64,000 nucleotides of DNA, from the NCBI GenBank assembly GCA_027559495.1, contig JAMXSV010000003.1:2108001-2172000 (forward strand), in the 5' to 3' direction. A program made the translations under genes and the position numbers. This document shows positions 11,069 through 22,020 of the stretch, piece after piece. The notes under the pieces were generated by a model that worked only from the letters and a program-made list of their open reading frames with translations, did no database searches and had not been told where the DNA came from. The stretch is from Aurifilum marmelostoma (Eukaryota; Ascomycota; Sordariomycetes; Diaporthales; Cryphonectriaceae). The first letter of the stretch is position 1. Every line of letters starts with the position of its first letter.

Positions 11069-12229
11069 GACGAGAAAAGTGATTCTGCCGGGGACAAGTC
11101 GCCGTCAAAACATGGTAAGGAGTTGATCGAATGTAGGAAGGGTTCGCAGAATGAAATGTATCGGTGCCGGAGTGATTGTTTAGGTACTTGTGTGTATGCG
11201 TGCTGCCGTGTGTACAACGTTTCGTCTTCAAAACAATGAGTGCCGAGAGAGACAATGGCAAAGGAAACGCGAGGCTCGGGGTATCACAGCGAATGCAAAA
11301 GGAGTGACTGGTATGACCGAAGTCGAAGAGTGATTAGAGTTTGAGGAATTGGTGACTACGCTGTAGATTCACCATCGTTATAAGGGCAAGATCGCGAAAT
11401 TCCGACTGGTAGATCAGACCCATCCATCCCTCATGCTCGTCCACGAGGCAAGCGCAGGGTAAAAGGGGGGTGGGCAGCAAATCCAGACAGGGGTTTAGTT
11501 GCTCAGCCCCCTGAACAGTCCCTCACCAAACCCACCTGGGCAAATTGATCCCATATGGTTCCTGTATTCCACAAGGCAGGCCGGTCAGTTAGTTCTCTCG
11601 ATTTATACTACCAGCTCTTCCCAAGACTTGCAGCAACTGCTCACCCGATTCTTCAGCGAATCTGTCAGAGTAATTATCGTCTTAAAATCCAAGACAGAAG
11701 TTAGGTAAAGCCCAGATTGCCGAAAGAAAGTCCAGGGTTAAGGTGCCAAGGGTTCGTGAGTACTGAATTAGCCCACTGGTTCAGTATTCGAATGCGGTAG
11801 GACCCCTGCCCGTCCAGACTACCCCAGTGGGGCTTGGAGCTGGAGCCGCATACTACCTTCTGTGCCGCGGTCGCTGTCGCATTTCTTTCAAAACTTCTAG
11901 CCTGACGATCTCCATCAATGCCATCCCATCGCCATTGAGGTCCTTTGTCGCCTGACCTCTTGGCCGTCCTTTCATTCCAAGCACAGTCTCTTGCATTCGG
12001 AAGGGATCCTTTACTGTTTGGCAGATGTCCGCAGCCGAGCTAGACTGCCGTCAGTAGAGACTTGAAGGTCTCGAGGAGGTCGCAGGCTGATCACTGAACA
12101 CCACAGTGTCCGAGCTCGCATCCATCACGCGCCTCTCTCGCCGTCGTTGTGCATCGCTCGCATCACTTGTATCACTACCAAGCATTGATTCCTGTGGCAG
12201 AGGCTCCATAGCCCCATCCTACCGACAAG
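11069..12229. other. Divergent promoter region between Uds1 gene and RAT1
   Basis: This 1.16-kb region separates two genes transcribed away from each other, so it should hold both promoters. Nothing beyond short pyrimidine-rich tracts stands out, and I cannot identify a specific regulatory site. Confidence 0.55.
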
Positions 12230-15200
12230 ATGGGTATCCCCGCGGCGTTTCGTTGGCTTTCCAACAAGTATCCAAAGATCATCTCTCCCGTTGTCGAGGA
12301 CCAGCCTGTTACCATGGACGATGGCACTGTCATTCCTGTGGACACCACCCAGCCGAATCCGAACGGCGAAGAATTCGACAATCTGTACCTAGATATGAAT
12401 GGTATCGTCCATCCCTGCTCGCATCCCGAGGACAGACCTCCACCAAAGGATGAGGAGGAGATGATGATGGAGATCTTCAAATACACCGACCGAGTGGTCA
12501 ACATGGTAAGGCCGCGCAAGCTGCTTATGATTGCTGTCGGTAAGTTCTGTCTGACCGCCCCATCCCCTTCTCCTGCGCGCCGCAACCATCTCCCAAGACT
12601 AACCGCATCGTCTCTGCTCTATAGATGGTGTCGCCCCACGTGCCAAGATGAACCAGCAGCGTTCTCGACGTTTCCGTGCCGCCCAGGATGCAAAGCAGAA
12701 AGAGGAAGACAAACAGCAGCTGCTCACCTTGCTCAAGCAGCAGAATGGTGGCACCCATCCCGCAGAGTCCACTGAGGAGGTAGTCAAGAAAGCTTTTGAC
12801 TCCAACTCCATCACACCCGGTACCCCATTCATGGAGATCCTGGCTGCCAGTCTCAGATACTGGTGCAGCTACAAGTTCAACACCGATCCAGCCTGGGCCA
12901 AGCTCAAGGTCATCATCTCGGATGCGACTATTCCTGGAGAGGGTGAACACAAGATCATGAACTTTGTTCGCTCCCAGCGCTCCTCCCCAGAGCATGATCC
13001 CAACACCCGGCACGTCATCTATGGCCTGGATGCCGATCTGATCATGCTTGGACTTGCAACGCACGAGCCTCACTTCAGAGTCCTGCGCGAGGATGTCTTC
13101 TTCGACCAAGGCAAGGCAAGAATGTGTAAGTTGTGTGGACAGAAGGGCCATGATGCCCAGAACTGTCGGGGCGAGGCCAAGGAGCGAGAGGCCGATTTTG
13201 ATGGCAAGGACAACGCCCACCCCCTAAAGCCTTTTATTTGGCTTCATGTCTCTATATTCCGCGAATATCTTGCCGTCGAGCTTGAGGTGCCCAATCTTCC
13301 CTTCAAGTGGGACATTGAGCGCGCCATTGATGATTGGGTCTTCATGTGCTTCTTCGTAGGCAATGACTTCCTGCCTCACCTTCCGGCCCTTGAGATTCGA
13401 GAAAACGGCATCGATACACTCGTCGCCATCTGGAAAGATAACTTGCCTTATATGGGCGGCTTCCTCACAAAGGACGGCCATTGCGATCTAGGACGTGCAC
13501 AGCTCATCCTGGCCGGACTGGGCAAGCAGGAGGATGCCATCTTCCGTCGCAGGAAAGAGACGGAGGATCGGCGAGAGGCCAGCTTCAAGAGAAGGAAGCT
13601 CCAGGAGCAGAGCCGCGGAGGCGGCAATAAGAATACAGCCGCTCCAGGCGGGAACAAACAGAAGACAAAGCTGGATAACATGGTCCCTGGCCTTGCTCCC
13701 GAGGCAATGTTCATGCCGATCACAAGCTTGCCAGGTCCCCTGGACGCACCCCGGAAGAAGTCCATCACGCACGACATGGTGGTCAACCGAAGCACGGTGC
13801 AGAGCGCTAACACCGCAAACAAGAGCGCTGCCAGCGTGTTGAAGAGCCAAATACAAGGGATGATGTCCAAGGCTAATGAGCCCGCTCAGGACGCGGCAAA
13901 CGGCGAAGAGGAGTCCCAGGTGGAGGCAGTCACTCCTTCGGGCGCCACGAAGCGCAAGGCGGCCATCATGGAGCAGAGCGGTACTAGTAATACTGGAAGC
14001 GACACTCCAGACGCCTCTGCGACTCCCTCGGCTACCACTGACGATGAGGGACCAGTCGACACGGTCAGGCTTTGGGAGGATGGCTATGCCGACAGGTATT
14101 ACGAACAAAAGTTCCACGTGGATCCCAAGGATGTCGAGTTCCGGCACAAGGTGGCTAGACATTATGTCGAAGGTCTAGCATGGGTATTGATGTACTATTT
14201 CCAGGGCTGTCCGTCCTGGGATTGGTACTATCCGTATCATTACGCACCCTTTGCTGCAGATTTCGTTGAACTGGACAAGATGGAGATCAAGTTCACGAAA
14301 GGCAGGGTGTCCAAGCCTTATGAACAGCTCATGAGCGTTCTACCAGCCGCATCAAGACACGCCATCCCAGACGTCTTCCACGACCTCATGACCAACGAGG
14401 ACAGCGAGATCATCGATTTCTACCCGGAAGATTTCGAGGTCGATCTGAACGGAAAGAAGATGGCTTGGCAGGGCATCGCACTGTTGCCATTTATTGATAT
14501 GGACCGATTGCTCACTGCCATGCACAAGAAGTATCCCCTCATGGCTCCGGACGTAGCGGCTCGTAACGAGAACGGGCACGAAGTTCTGATCATATCAGAC
14601 GGTCACACTGTTCTCTACGACGACATTATCAATCACTTCTATTCCAAGAAGCAAGGTGCTCCGAAATATGACCTCGACCCGAGGCTCAGTGAAGGACTGG
14701 CGGGCGAGGTTGAGAAGGTCGAGGGCTACCTTCCCCATGGTTGCCTGACGTATCCACTGGAGCGAAAGTCGATGCCTGATATTGATTACGACCGCTCTTT
14801 GACGTGAGTTCTCCAACGTCTACAATCTTTACTCCCCTCTATCATTTTTCTCTCATGACTAACGAGATGCAGTGTCAACTACGAGATGCCAAGCAGCGCG
14901 CACACGCACAAGTCTATGTTACTTCGTGGTGTCAAGCTGCCCACTCCGGCTCTCGACCGACACGACATCGAAGAGCTTCGTAACAAGGGGCGTCGTTCGG
15001 GCAGGAGTTATGGAGGTGCGCCCCTGGGCCGATCCGATTATCGTGGCGGCCGCAATCAGCAGATCAATTATGGTCCTGGAGGCGGCTATCAGGGTCGTGG
15101 AGGTGGCTACCAAGGTCGTGGGCGCTCGGATCGGGGCCCACCAGGTGGAGGCTACGGTCGGGACAATTACAATAACCCTCCGCCGCGTAACGGCGGCGGA

Positions 15201-15515
15201 TACTCTGGACCACCGCCTGGATGGGTTCCACCTCCACCTGGTGCCCCGGGCTTCGGCGCTGGCGTGCCCCCGCCACCGCCGCCTGCACACACATATGGAG
15301 CAGGATATGGTGCACATAATGGCGGAGGTGGTGGATATCCATCACCTTACGGCAACGGTGGCGGCTATGGTGCACCGCATCCACCGCCGCCTGCTCATGG
15401 GGGACAGTATTACGGCGGCGGCGGTGGAGGAGGATATCAAGGCCAGGGATACGGGCAGCCACCCCCTCCAGGCCGTGATGACCGTTACTACGGAGGGGGG
15501 ATATGGAGGCGATAG
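12230..15515 (+). CDS. RAT1: 5'-3' exoribonuclease 2 (Rat1/Xrn2)
   Basis: Exons 12230-12539, 12625-14803, 14873-15515 give 1,043 residues, normal for fungal Rat1. Introns are 85 and 69 nt. The start MGIPAAFRWLSNKYPK is the highly conserved Xrn N-terminus, and LYLDMNGIVHPCSHPE supplies catalytic acidic residues. The nuclear form is shown by a CCHC knuckle: C271, C274, H279, C284 in CKLCGQKGHDAQNC. Further conserved blocks are FVGNDFLPHLP and MYYFQGCPSWDWYYPYHYAP. The tail is Gly/Tyr/Pro/Arg-rich, RGG-like. Rat1 degrades RNA 5' to 3' in the nucleus, trims rRNA and snoRNA and drives 'torpedo' termination, usually with Rai1. A frame change at a G6 run (15495-15500) would extend the tail to 15573. 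Confidence 0.95.
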
Positions 15516-15573
15516 GGGATACGATCGAGGCAATGGACGGAGTTATGGAAATGGCGGTGGATATCGCCGGTGA

Positions 15574-17684
15574 GGCCTGGGAATATGCTTGTCGGGCGAC
15601 AAGAATGCTACTACCGGATGAGGTGCAATGATGATACGTGAAAAACTCGAAGAAAGGTATACGCGGAGGTTTCGGGCAGTCCTATGGAGATGAGGAGCAC
15701 AAAAGCTCCCTATAAGCTACGAACAAAGAGAAAATTCCTCGGTCAAATTGGTCAAGTACGTATCCCAGACAAGGAGAGCCACAATGTCTCCATGCGTCCT
15801 GCAAAGATGCGGCTGACTGGCTGCACAACATCGGTGGTGACTGATCGCCTCCGACTCAGTTCGGGTTTAGGCTTCACTTTCTCCACTCATTGATGTACGA
15901 CATTGCGTGAAGCATGGAAGATATGTGCACATAGATAAGAAATGCATCAGGTGAAGCTTAGTTGAGCTGCACCTGCAATCCTCTAGCAGTAGTAGACTAC
16001 ACCAAGCACGAATTCTTCTTTTTCCTTCCCTTGGTTCTGTTTCCGCTCCGTCCTTTCTGAACTAACAAGTAGATTGTATGCTCGATGCAGACACACAGAG
16101 ACCTCAAGGCAACATGTCAAGCTGATAAATCTGGGGCTGCCATTTTTTTCTCGCCCATTTCGCCCTCGTCCTGCAGCGGCCTATCATGTGGCGCAGATGT
16201 CCCATATTATGACGAGATGCATCCGCAAAACGCGGCACGATTGCCGCTCAAACCAGAGTTATTTATTGCAACGTTGCGGCCCCGTGTCCGTGAAGGCGGC
16301 ACCCTGGTGCGACACCACCTCCTCCTTCCTGAGCAGTGCAAGTCAAAGGCCCCTTCGGTCGGTCATCGGACGAGGAGATATCCCGTTGATGAGGCGTCGG
16401 GCACTAGCCAGGCTGCACAGCCAGGCATATTATGTGGTCCGGAGAATTCTTGCCCAGTTTCATGTCTAAACCGGCACTCTACGGCACTCTCTACCGAAGC
16501 GGAAGTCTTGTTGTGCGGTGGGAAACACACATCATATCGTCCAGGGGGCTGCGGTGAGTACCTACCTAAGTAGGCTGCTGGAACACGTAAGTCTTGTTCC
16601 TTTTTTCCCCTTACCTACAGCAGAGCGGAACTATATACCGCTCTGTATTTGCGTTGTACCCCTGCATCCCGGTGTGGGGTGCTGTCGATCAGATCTGCAT
16701 TAGTCTAAGTACCGAGGACACTATGGGTCTATATTGTGTGGTGTGGTGATGTACACGGTAATTGTATTTGCTTTTGTATGGGTTTACTGCGGATATATGC
16801 ACGCAGGGACTCGCATACTTACACAGCTAGGGCAACGACGAGGAAGCTGAATGTTAATCTGATGATCAGGAATGTTGGCCTGGTCGATCGAATTTGTTTC
16901 ATGTTGAAGCTGTATGTAATTATCTCTTAATGATACATTTGTTGATCGGCTTCTGAGACTGATTATTTCGTATATATCGAGTTGATCATGTAGTAGAGTT
17001 GAGTCTCGGCAACGGCAGTGCTTTTCTTTCTTGTGATATTATCTTAGACATGTACAGAATTCTCCTCTGGTCACAGCAAGCGAGCAAGCTATGCGCTCTC
17101 GTTCCTTTTTCAACCCCCACCCCTACGCACCGAGTGATAGGTCACCTGGCACAACGCCATCGCCTTCCTCTTAATCATCCCGCAGGCGACTCGCCGCTAT
17201 ACTGGTGGCGTACCATCCATGGCCTCAGCTCAAGCAATGCATGGGAAACCACGCCACCGTGCATGATGCTGCCCTTCGCTAGGCTCATCGTCTAAAAGGT
17301 GTGCCGGAATTCGGCTCCGAGGCTAGAGACGCACCTCATCGTGAGACCTTGCATCACGAAAGAGTGCTGACGATGTGGTCTCGACTTGTCCTTCCTCTTT
17401 CAGAGATGAATTGGCTCGCTCTTTGTGAAGAAAGGAAAAGGGCCCGCGGATTCCATGGCATCAAGCCCAGAAGGACTATATAAAGGCCGTTGATACACCC
17501 AGTTATCTTCAGCTTGGACCGAGCCTCCTTCGATCAAAGCACTCTCTTTCCACACGACTCGAACCAAATTATTCAAGGTTTTCATAAGTCCAGTCCCGAT
17601 TTTCTCTCTCTCTCTCTCTCTTCTTGAACAAAAGTGATCCAACATCTCCCCCCCCCCCCAAAAAAAAAACAAAAAACAGCCAAG
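15574..17684. other. Intergenic region, 2.1 kb
   Basis: This holds the RAT1 3' region and the promoter of the small secreted protein. Two overlapping open frames near 16074-16573 show no recognisable domain. Short TACCTA/TAGGTA words occur near 16558-16573 and 16611. The part from 16690 to 17040 is AT-richer. No gene is supported. Confidence 0.55.
17477..17484 (+). promoter_or_regulatory. TATA box of small secreted protein gene
   Basis: TATATAAA lies 200 bp upstream of the ATG at 17685. The intervening leader has a (CT)n tract around 17602-17622 and adjoining C and A runs at 17648-17669, common in highly expressed fungal genes. The assignment is by position and sequence. Confidence 0.6.
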
Positions 17685-17951
17685 ATGCGCTCTTTCAGCC
17701 TCATCGCCTTCGCCTCCTCGGCTGCCGCCGTCGCCATCTCTCTTCCGACCACGCTGACCAGCCTCACGATCACGCTCCCGACCTCGATTCCCTCCATTAC
17801 CATCCCCACCACTCTCTCCATCACCATCCCTACTGACCTCCCCACTACTATCCCCACGGACCTTCCCACCACTCTCCCCTCGCTGTCGATTACCATCCCT
17901 ACCACTCTGACTCTGCCCACCTCCATCCCGACCACCATCACCCTGCTGTAA
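17685..17951 (+). CDS. Small secreted Thr/Pro/Ile-rich repeat protein
   Basis: An intronless 88-residue gene. The first ~17 residues (MRSFSLIAFASSAAAVA) form a signal peptide. The mature part is made almost only of Thr, Pro, Ile, Leu and Ser in imperfect units such as TIPTDLPTT and SITIPTT. It has no Cys, no aromatic residues and only two Asp as charged residues. That composition suggests an extended, beta-rich, possibly O-glycosylated or aggregating surface protein, rather than a cysteine-stabilised effector or hydrophobin. I do not recognise a family. The TATA box, CT-rich leader and good ATG context (AAGATGC) support a real gene. Function is unknown; cell-wall coating or adhesion are guesses. 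Confidence 0.75.
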   Translation: MRSFSLIAFASSAAAVAISLPTTLTSLTITLPTSIPSITIPTTLSITIPTDLPTTIPTDLPTTLPSLSITIPTTLTLPTSIPTTITLL

Positions 17952-19520
17952 GCTGTGAGCGGGTTTCGGGGGGCAGGTCATGCTCAGATAGACTCTGCGA
18001 AGCCCAGAAAGTGTGAGTTTTGCTCTTATCGAACTGGTCATAGACAATTACTGACTCCAATGATGGCGATGCATAGAGCGGATGGTGAGGAGATAAGCAC
18101 GGCAAGGAATGTTGGCAAAAAGGAGCCTGACTTGAGGTGCCCTGAACAGTGGATCATATCCTAGGTCATGGTAGTAGTCAATAAATATTGAGTCTGGGTT
18201 GACTTCGTTATGAAATGCTCCTTGTGTCCCCTCCGGCTCTTCGATGCTTAAATAACTAGATCCCAATCGTTTGTGCACAGTTTGTGCGCAATACCTGAAT
18301 TCATATGGAGTTGCAGCCATCCCAATCTCTCTAACTTTAGTATGGACACGCATGTACTCTACTCAGAATATCATCAGCTACCCAAAAATAATCCCGGCAG
18401 GTGTTGAGAGCCAGGCCTCGGGAGCACATACACATAATTATGCGAAACGAGGGCTGCCCCGTTGCTACTTCGCGCTCCAACGCAGGCACGCGTTTTGTTC
18501 TTCAACCGGTGTAGCACGCCTTAGCCCGGTGTCACCATACTACCTAGGTATAAGTAATGTACTACCATGTATTATATTTCAGTGGGCTTGTATCAGGATA
18601 TGTTTTCGAGGGGCCCCGAGAGGCAGTACTATTCACATTGCATAATTATCTATATTAATTATACCTCCTAGAGAAGCTATAGTAGTGGTTATAATAGGAC
18701 TGAAGCTTGGTAGGGACAAGGCAGTAATAAGAGGGGGAGAAATATTTCATTTCGTCATTGGATAGAGAGTTCTCCCCAGTATTTTAGTCGCCCTTTTTCT
18801 CTATTCTTCCGAAACTGACTATTCATTGTGGTCTCCAACCCTGGCTACGAAAACTACCTTGATAGATCAAACAAGACTTGCTTGAACTGAAAAGAACTCG
18901 GAGTAAAAAATGTACTACGCTTGTCTTATCCTATAATTCCTTGCCTGAGCAACAAGCTGCGATATTCAAAGGATACCCTATCAAATTTCGTGGCTGAACT
19001 AGCAAGTTACCGTATCCGATATAAACGTATTCGTCCCAGTGAGTAGAGCTGCTCTCCCGCTTTATGATCTCCTGACTGGAACAGGCACGATATGCATGCT
19101 CACTCATCGTCTGCTGATTTGGCCCGGTATAGCACTCGGACTGGACAGGAAGTTTGATCCCACATCTCGTAGCATCAGACGAATTGTATTCAATAACATT
19201 CCATCCTATCCGACAGCACAAGAAAGACCTGGGCTGAACGAGCTTTCTCCCAGCGGGCGTCGCATTACTATATGATCAAGGATTCCCAAGGAATGCTTAC
19301 TTTCTATCCGATGATTAGAGAAGCGAATCCCGACCCCCAACGCCTATGAGAAAAGAAAGAAGGAAACAGCATCCTGATGGTCCAGATGGGCGTGGTGGTA
19401 CCTTTGAGCACCTCAGTCCTCACTCCATAGTCCTCTCCAATGGGTATCTCACGAGTTATGCGAGGAAGACAAGAAACAGGACCCAAATGAGCCTCTCTGC
19501 CTTTGAACTTGGACCAACCC
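17952..19520. other. Intergenic region with AT-rich relic
   Basis: No supported gene. The stretch 18540-18760 is clearly AT/TA-rich compared with its neighbours, with many TATA, TTAT and TAAT words, like DNA altered by repeat-induced point mutation. No terminal repeats or transposon coding sequence can be seen. Confidence 0.5.
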
Positions 19521-20180
19521 TCAAAACCCTGTCCCAGCCCCAAAGCTCTGGTTCTGCGCATAATTGAACTGCACACTTCCCCCGTACGTGAGATTCGAGT
19601 ACGTGCTGCTCATGATATTCGAGCTCGTCACCCCAGTCGCCGTATATCCACTGGCATCACGCCCCGCCAGAATCCCATTCCCGCTCCTGGCCGGCACGGA
19701 CGAACTCATCTGCGCGCTGCTGCTCTGTGGCGGCGGCGGTGCGCTGTTGAACATCCTCCGGCCTGGGCGTGGTGTGCCGTCGCCAAAGTAGAGCATGTTG
19801 GCCTCGTCGGACTGGCTTCTCTTGTGTCTCCTCCTGCTCTCGAGGCTTTCTGCAGAGGAGGTCGGTGCAAAGCCGGACCCGTTGGACACAGAGGCGGCCT
19901 TGCGGCGTCCGGTGGCGGCGGGGGCGGACCTGTCGGGGACGTCTAGGCGCTGCCAGGTCGGGACGTAGGCCTCAGCCTGCTGCTTGGTGGACATGTGTCT
20001 CGCTGGGCGCGTGGATGGTTTTAATCTGCTTGATTCGGGGGCCAGGGGTAACGGTGTCTTGGATGCTGATGAATGGTGGCGGTGATCATCGTTGGGATAG
20101 GAGAGATGCTGCTCGCCCGCTGCGTCGTGGTGGAAACAGGGGAATATCCTGGCAAGCCTACTGCTGTGTTTGGACGACAT
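19521..20180 (-). CDS. Hypothetical protein, Ser/Ala/Arg-rich
   Basis: A single-exon frame of 219 residues starting at 20180. It begins MSSKHSSRLARIFPCFHH, has a His/Ser-rich segment, the block AYVPTWQRLDVPDRS near the middle, an Arg/Ser patch (ESRRRHKRSQSDEAN) resembling a basophilic kinase site, and a Ser/Gly/Tyr-rich C-terminus. No enzyme motif, signal peptide or membrane segment is seen. Composition and high third-position GC agree with coding use. I do not recognise the family; it is predicted to be largely disordered. Confidence 0.6.
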   Translation of the reverse strand: MSSKHSSRLARIFPCFHHDAAGEQHLSYPNDDHRHHSSASKTPLPLAPESSRLKPSTRPARHMSTKQQAEAYVPTWQRLDVPDRSAPAATGRRKAASVSNGSGFAPTSSAESLESRRRHKRSQSDEANMLYFGDGTPRPGRRMFNSAPPPPQSSSAQMSSSVPARSGNGILAGRDASGYTATGVTSSNIMSSTYSNLTYGGSVQFNYAQNQSFGAGTGF

Positions 20181-20619
20181 TGTGTGTTTAGTAGTGTTGG
20201 GTTGGGGGCCGAATACAATAAGAGCAGAGTATCATCGATGGATTGATGAAGAGACAAGGACGTTTCCGTCTCGAATACAGGACTTTGCTTTTGTTATGAG
20301 TTTGTAGCAAAGCAGTACGAAGAGGGCTGAGTGGCTGAGCCGCCACTCATTTCTGAGGGTGGATGGAGGCTGTGCTGATCCATTACGAGTCTCACACAGG
20401 AAAGGGCCCCATCTCACCGACCCTGTTCTGTTTGTGGCCCTGGGCGACCAACAACACGCTTATTCTGATTCAAGGATTGCCATTGTGATTGGAACGGCCA
20501 GTCGTCAACACATCTTATTGGACTGTCAGAATCAAAAAAGTCTGCCTTCCGAGGGGTCACCATACAAGGGACCACAAGCTATGGTTTCGAGTTTTGCTCG
20601 TGCAAAATATACATGAGAC

Positions 20620-20681
<62 letters not shown>

Positions 20682-21030
20682 GGTAAGTAACTGGGGGGTC
20701 TAGGCGGCCTCAACGCCATCTTGAAAAATCCAAAGTATCGAAGAACCATCTGAATTGCGCCGTAGAATCTTGAGGGCTCTCATCATCATGATGCAGCAGA
20801 ATCTCGTGCAGGATGAGCTCTCAGAGGAATCTTTTAAATTTGTCCAGTGCCTTCTGCACCGGTGCAGGGGCCTTGCTGGCAAACTGATCAATCTTTTGGC
20901 CGATCCCTGCCGTCCCAGCCGTGTGTTGTCCTTGTCCTTGTTGTTGTTGCTGGTGGTGATGTTGATGAGGCCCGCCGCCACCAGGACCAGCAGCAGCAGC
21001 AGCAGCAGCAGCCGACTGAGTAGCAGGGCC
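20181..21030. other. Intergenic region with long GA microsatellite
   Basis: This lies between the hypothetical gene start and the GH43 stop. It holds an inverted repeat TGAGTGGC/GCCACTCA (20328-20349), a (GA)28 tract, annotated separately, and an AGC-repeat (about 20990-21012). No gene is seen. Confidence 0.6.
20622..20678. repeat. (GA)28 microsatellite
   Basis: An uninterrupted GA dinucleotide repeat of 57 bp, the longest pure dinucleotide repeat I see in the window. It lies about 350 bp downstream of the GH43 stop and about 440 bp upstream of the hypothetical gene's start. Confidence 0.95.
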
Positions 21031-22020
21031 TCAGCTCCAGAATGGGTTGTCGGGCGCATGGGAGCAGCACAGGGGTGGCGCGTCGTCGGCAAAGTGCTGT
21101 GGCGCCATTGCCATGACCCGGCCCTTTCTGTTGCGAAAGCCCTCGCCCCAGTTGGCCGTCGCGTGGTAGATGCAAAAGATTCTCTCGTCGCCTGGGTAAG
21201 GGCTCAGCAGGAAGCTGGCATGGCCCGGGGCATAGGGACCAGGGCGCGACTTCTCGTTGAGGAGCAGCGGGGTGGGCCTCTTGACCCAGGACTTGGGGTC
21301 CAGCGGGTCCGCGCTGGGCGCCACCAGCCGCAGCAGGCCCATCTTGTACTCACTGGTGAAGCTGGCGTGGCCCGAGTAGACAATGCCGGTGAAGGCGCCG
21401 TTGGGCAGGTTCAGCCACGTGGGGCCCTCGTTGATGCCCCGCCTGCCGTTCTCGAAGCGCTCCCACGGCAGCTCGGCACGCGCGATGCACGAGGGCGGCA
21501 GGACGGCCTCGCTGACCACCTCCTCTGGCGAGATCATCTGGGCGACGTACAGGTTCTGCTGGGTGTCCGAGTTGTCGCCCGGGGGCCAGCCCGACCAGCA
21601 GATGTACAGGTCCTGCCCGTTGGGGCTGAAGACGGTGGCGTCGATGGAAAAGTGCTCGGGCATGCCCTTGAGCGGGCCCAGGAACTCCCAGCCAGAAGCA
21701 TCCATGGGGTCCTGCAGTCTCGAGCGCAGCACGATGGTGCGGTGGCCTGGGTTGCCGGCGCCTGGCTGGGTGGCGGTGGAGTAGATGTACCAGGCGCCGT
21801 TCAGCTCGTGTAGCTCGGGGGCCCAGATGCCCGTCGAGAAGGGTGAGCCCTTGGGAGGATGCCATATGACCGTCTTGCGGGCGTTGTGGAAGTCTTCCAT
21901 CAAGGGGCTCTCCCAGATCTCGATGCGGTTGGCTAGGGTGAAGGTGAGGTAGAAGACACCATTGGCAGCTATCATCCACGGGTCTGGCGTGTCGATATTG
22001 GCGATTGTCTTGTTGGACAT
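21031..22020 (-). CDS. Glycoside hydrolase family 43 protein
   Basis: A single-exon gene of 329 residues. The five-bladed GH43 catalytic set is visible: D13 in DTPDPW (general base), WAPEL at 66-70, D127 in FSIDATVF (pKa modulator) and E198 in NEGP (general acid). Family members act as alpha-L-arabinofuranosidases, arabinanases or beta-xylosidases; the exact substrate cannot be read from sequence. With the ATG at 22020 there is no signal peptide, suggesting an intracellular enzyme acting on imported oligosaccharides. An in-frame ATG at 22206 would add a hydrophobic stretch (MTLIFHLLFPRLLF), but also a run of Arg encoded by a (CGA)n microsatellite, so I prefer the shorter form. The C-terminus ends just before an AGC repeat. 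Confidence 0.9.
   Translation of the reverse strand: MSNKTIANIDTPDPWMIAANGVFYLTFTLANRIEIWESPLMEDFHNARKTVIWHPPKGSPFSTGIWAPELHELNGAWYIYSTATQPGAGNPGHRTIVLRSRLQDPMDASGWEFLGPLKGMPEHFSIDATVFSPNGQDLYICWSGWPPGDNSDTQQNLYVAQMISPEEVVSEAVLPPSCIARAELPWERFENGRRGINEGPTWLNLPNGAFTGIVYSGHASFTSEYKMGLLRLVAPSADPLDPKSWVKRPTPLLLNEKSRPGPYAPGHASFLLSPYPGDERIFCIYHATANWGEGFRNRKGRVMAMAPQHFADDAPPLCCSHAPDNPFWS

Noticed and set aside
16074..16573. Two overlapping open frames of 131 and 162 codons
   Set aside because: No domain, signal peptide or splice pattern; overlapping frames of this size occur by chance.
20755..21813. 352-codon open frame on the plus strand
   Set aside because: It is the antisense shadow of the GH43 gene, which has all catalytic residues in its own frame.
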